Source: Bombyx mori
Lineage: Eukaryota; Arthropoda; Insecta; Lepidoptera; Bombycidae
DNA: 64,000 nt
Direction of reading: 5' to 3'
Assembly (NCBI RefSeq): GCF_030269925.1
Contig: NC_085121.1
Span: forward strand, 15,703,501-15,767,500
Every line of letters starts with the position of its first letter. Positions within the stretch are counted from its first letter, which is position 1. The position numbers and the translations under genes were made by a program. Below, one piece after another: positions 60,422-64,000 of the stretch. The notes under the pieces were generated by a model that made no database searches, was not told where the DNA came from, and saw nothing but the letters and a program-made list of their open reading frames with translations.

Positions 60422-61200
60422 GTGCCGTGTTGTGCAATTATAACTTGTAAAACAAAAAATCAGACCTCAAGTATAGAGCGAGGAGGTATATCTTTCGATC
60501 GGTAAGTCGAAATTACCATTTAATTACAATATTATTTGTCTAAAACATAAAAATATACTGAGCATTATGAAATTCCAAACATTAACAATATTATTGCAGC
60601 AAGTTATAAATAGGATACATTGCGCGATGTGTACTCGCCCAATGAACGCAATGACCAAGTCAGCTTCCAATGTACTACATGCATTGCGTTCTCTACACTT
60701 CAATCTTTGAAATTTCGGCCTTTGCCCTGATTGGCCGTGGTGCAGTTTGTCGATAGTGAGGTGACCATGTGGTGAAATAAAATCATCGACAGAATTCTCG
60801 ACTATATTTACATTTGATATGGATAATTTTTGCATTATTTTATATTTAATTAATGATACCTAGTATATTCTTAGTGAGACGTATTTTGAGTAAAATAAAT
60901 ATGTATTATTATTATTGAATTATTATCATTGAATTAATGTGAAGGTATAATATAAAGGGACATGTAGACCTCTCATTTACGGGCATTTACTATATTGTCT
61001 AAGACGTATTAAAATCTAAGTAAAATGCTATTTGACTTATGCAGTAAATTAAAAATTTTAGGTTTCCTAAAGAACCTAACGCCAGGGAACAATGGATTGA
61101 CGTGACAGGTAGAGAAACTGGAGACAAAGACGAGTACTATTTGCTCTAAACATTTTACTGAAAATTATTTTACCATAAAAAATCAGAATACACTTAGTTT
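60422..61200 (+). pseudogene. THAP zinc-finger domain gene fragment, broken
   Basis: Two coding pieces joined by a plausible intron. The first (60422-60501) reads PCCAIITCKTKNQTSSIERG and GISFDR, with GTG where an ATG is expected, and ends at a good donor (G|GTAAGT). The second (61062 on), after TTTTAG, reads FPKEPNAREQWIDVTGRE; one base out of frame it continues STICSKHFTENYF. Together they show the C-x4-C...C-x2-H zinc ligands and the FPK...W block of THAP domains, DNA-binding folds of host and transposase proteins. The lost start and frameshift argue for a pseudogene or decayed transposase gene. No downstream domain is seen. Confidence 0.65.
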
Positions 61201-61736
61201 TGAAAAATTCATTCGCAATTAATAGCAAGCGCCAACTGCTTAACAAATACGTTTTATTCCAGGGACAGTGACTATTTGTAATTAATAAAAGTAAAATAGT
61301 TTTCTTTTTCAATATTTATTTCATGTTTCATTTTCTCCATTCATTCATCAGATAATTTATCGATAAAGAATATCGATTTTATCAAGCACTAGCGTGTATG
61401 AACATTTTTATTGCCTTTTTGCGTGTGTGAGTGTGTATGCCTACGGGTGTTTTGTGCTAGTTTGCGAACGAATATCTGTCCTGAGATTTATGTGTGGGTG
61501 TTTTTGTTGTGTGCGAAATGCTTGTAATCACAGTATGTGTATGTGTAGAAATTAAAATAGTGGGGATGAAGCGGCGACACTGGTTCTAATACAAAATTAG
61601 AGCAAAGGCCTTTCCAACCTTATTTATCTATTCCGTGATTAATACCATGCACCCCACGCTTTTTTTTACAATAAAATCATTTTTTCTTACACTATTTTTA
61701 ATTAAAATTTATTAAAATTTATTTAATATTCTTTAG

Positions 61737-61982
61737 TTGGATTTTCTATAAAAGCGTATTTTGTTAGTTTTTTTAAACTATTATGTATTTTTCATTTTTT
61801 AGTTGAATTTAAATTTTTCATTATTATTTTTTAATTTTTTTTTTAAATATTCAGTTGTCATCGGTCCAAAGTATACCAAATTTCGAGTTAATCCGACGTT
61901 TTGAAGGGGGTCAAAATCATGTTCAAAGATTCCGTTACAAACATACATACGTCTGAAGCTAATAAAAGCGTATTAAAAAAAA
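61737..61982 (+). repeat. Dispersed repeat, copy 2 of a pair
   Basis: Matches 1620-1755 over ATACCAAATTTCGAGTTAATCC to CTAATAAAAGCGTATTAA. The left part carries the inverted TCTATAAAAGCGTATTTTG. Confidence 0.65.
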
Positions 61983-62354
61983 GATTAATTATATCCATGT
62001 ATTCTAGTTTTACGGGGCGCATCTGCACATCTCAATCAATCCTCAGCATGCGCATTTAACAAAAATCAAAGTAATCTCTCGTTTGAATCGTGATTAAAAC
62101 AACGTTTGCGGGATAAACAAGACTTATCTATTTTTGAATTGCATATAAATATAACGTAACGAATGACGGACGAATATGATCCTTAGCATGTGGTCATAGG
62201 GTAGTTATTTATGATTATTAAAACCTGACAGGTTATGTTGTGGTGCAAGTGAAAAGAAATTCACATCATTGACGAACAAGTTTCGGGTAATCTCGTACAT
62301 AAAAAGTAACAAATAATGTTAGTGTGTGTATCACTTACGTTGGAATACCAATTT

Positions 62355-62750
62355 GTGCGATGCACCGGTGTTCGAATCCCGCAGGCGGGTACCAATTTTT
62401 CTAATGAAATACGTACTTAACAATTGTTCACGATTGACTTCCACGGTGAAGGAATAACATCGTGTAATAAAAATCAAACCCGCAAAATTATAATTAGCGT
62501 AATTACTGGTGGTAGGACGTCTTGTGAGTCCGCGCGAGTAGGTACCACCGCCCTGCCTATTTCAGCCGTGAAGCAGTAATGCGTTTCGGTTTGAAGGGTG
62601 GGGCAGCCGTTCTAACTATACTGAGACCTTAGAACTTATATCTCAAGGTGCGTGGCGCATTTATGTTGTAGATGTCTATGGGTTCCAGTAACCACTTACC
62701 ACCAGGTGGGCTGTGAGCTCGTCCAATCATCTAAGCAATAAAAAAAAAAC
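62355..62750 (+). repeat. Bm1 SINE, full length with tRNA-like head
   Basis: The head is partly truncated at the left (GTGCGATGCACCGGTGTTCG); then linker and body run to AAGCAATAAAAAAAAA. Confidence 0.92.
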
Positions 62751-63418
62751 TATCGGAAAAGGATAGTTTGAGAAATTTTGAGCCGTTAGATTGTAGGTAC
62801 ATATTTCCTAAGTCTTTCAACTATATTCCATCGATTTAATTATTATAGTAGTGGTACCACTACAATCAATTTATCTAGTTTGTATTTAGTTGTAATGTCT
62901 GATTCATGTAGCTTTTGTATATTGCATTTATCATAAGTATTTGTTTAAAATGTGATATTTACGTACTTATTTATTTTTATCTATTAAATAGTAACATTAT
63001 CATTGTATTACATACATGGTGCCAATATATTACAAATATATATATTTTACAATCAATAAGTATGACGCGATATAATTTATATCTTTAGATGTTTCTTGTC
63101 CACCTAATGATCGGTCAGATATAGACGAGTTCTTTCTTAGCACTAAGATCGCTTAATCTACTTTTTGTATAATACCATGTTTTTCATTTGTTTTAATTTT
63201 ATACTCTCTCTTTTTCTCTACCCCAAGATCTTTGGTTTCTATGGTAATAATCCCTATCTTAATCCAAATTAGTAGATTACAGTACTGACGTAATGGGTGG
63301 AAATAGGGAAAAGGTACTTTTCACTTCACATCACATTAATAAAAGACATTACAAACAGTCCCAAAGTCCATTACTGCAACCCCTTAATTCTGGTTGAACC
63401 ATAAAATTTACTGTCAAA

Positions 63419-63896
63419 CTAGCTGGCCCAGTAAACGTTGTTTTGCCATATAAATTATTTCTAGGAAAGATAAATAACCTAGATACCGACTACAGCGCCA
63501 TCTGCCGGGCTGATTTGTGAATTTAAGCCATCCAGGGTGCCACGCAAACGCATACAAAAAAAATAATTCAAATCGGTTCAGCCGTTTAGGAGGAGTTCTT
63601 TTTTTTCCTACCTTTGCTGATAGCCTTGAGAGGCTATTTCAGCTTCGCCCTAACGTGTAGGTGAGCTCACGGGGCTCAAACCGGAGTGGTGCTAACACTG
63701 TCCCTGGCAAGAGCAGTGCTTCGCAGAATCTACCACCAGATCGGAAACGCGACTCACTGAGAAAATCCGGCGAGAAACGTCTGTGGGTTAATTCGCTCGT
63801 CGAGCCCCTCGCAAGAGACGGGTTCGAAGAGGACGGTGACCGGGAGGATTTCAGTGACAAACACACGAACAGAAGAAATATATATATATATAAAGA
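63419..63896 (-). mobile_element. Non-autonomous Helitron (CGACAGACGTTGTCC family), copy 2, interrupted
   Basis: CTAG at 63419-63422 is the 3' end in minus sense; the 5' end TCTTTATATATATATA lies at about 63896. The body matches 49989-50227. The 63599-63842 retroposon sits inside. Confidence 0.8.
63599..63842 (-). mobile_element. Oligo(A)-tail retroposon copy nested in a Helitron
   Basis: A 244-bp insertion bounded by GGAGGAGTTC (63589-63598) and GGAGGATTTC (63843-63852), a 10-bp target duplication with one change. It has a T-run at the left and CCTACCTTTGCTGATAGCC. Confidence 0.88.
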
Positions 63897-64000
63897 TAAA
63901 TAAACAATCTCGCGTCTCATCTAAGTTCGCATCTTATAACTTGCACCGATGTCATAGGACGAACACCCTCCAAACTAGGGGAGACGTGTCTATCGTCTGT

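Noticed and set aside
60524..60835. 103-codon minus frame
   Set aside because: Lies in the presumed intron of the THAP fragment, with no motif and mixed composition.

Overview
The window is nuclear DNA from a lepidopteran, most likely the silkworm Bombyx mori or a close relative. It is AT-rich and eukaryotic, with multi-exon genes on both strands. About twenty copies or fragments of the Bm1 (BMSINE) retroposon are present, together with many Helitrons ending in CTAG and several MITE families. The species call rests on the Bm1 sequence, which I recognise. There are no bacterial, CRISPR, rRNA or genuine tRNA features.

Three protein-coding genes can be assembled exon by exon, with every splice phase agreeing. 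(1) On the minus strand, 14139 down to 1225, lies a complete 13-exon gene for TFIIF alpha (RAP74/GTF2F1), 518 codons, from an N-terminal dimerisation domain to a C-terminal winged helix. (2) On the plus strand, 15118 to 22504, lies a complete 9-exon KLHDC4 orthologue, 493 codons, with six kelch repeats. It is divergent from TFIIF alpha across about 980 bp that must hold both promoters. (3) On the minus strand, 54916 down to 27557, are ten exons of a glypican of the GPC4/GPC6 (Dally-like) class. They run from the N-terminal cysteine region to the GPI-anchor signal. The first, signal-peptide exon was not found and probably lies beyond 64000. KLHDC4 and the glypican converge on about 5 kb of intergenic DNA.

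The rest is mostly introns packed with transposable elements. The layers that can be read are: Bm1 SINEs, some with a tRNA-like head; an abundant 5'-truncated oligo(A)-tailed retroposon; fragments of non-LTR reverse transcriptases, including an RTE-type copy with a 14-bp target duplication; non-autonomous Helitrons, one with a paralogous empty site inside the window; a hAT MITE with a perfect 8-bp duplication; a piggyBac-type MITE at TTAA; and other terminal-inverted-repeat elements.

Points worth a second look: a perfect 29-bp hairpin next to the first 5' splice site of TFIIF alpha; a three-deep transposon nest starting 25 bp after the TFIIF alpha stop codon; a glypican exon with glycosaminoglycan sites bracketed by Bm1 pieces; a broken THAP-domain gene at about 60.4-61.2 kb; and a perfect 28-bp inverted repeat in one of two sister Helitron copies. 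I see no clearly new multi-gene system. The novelty is in gene-transposon architecture.
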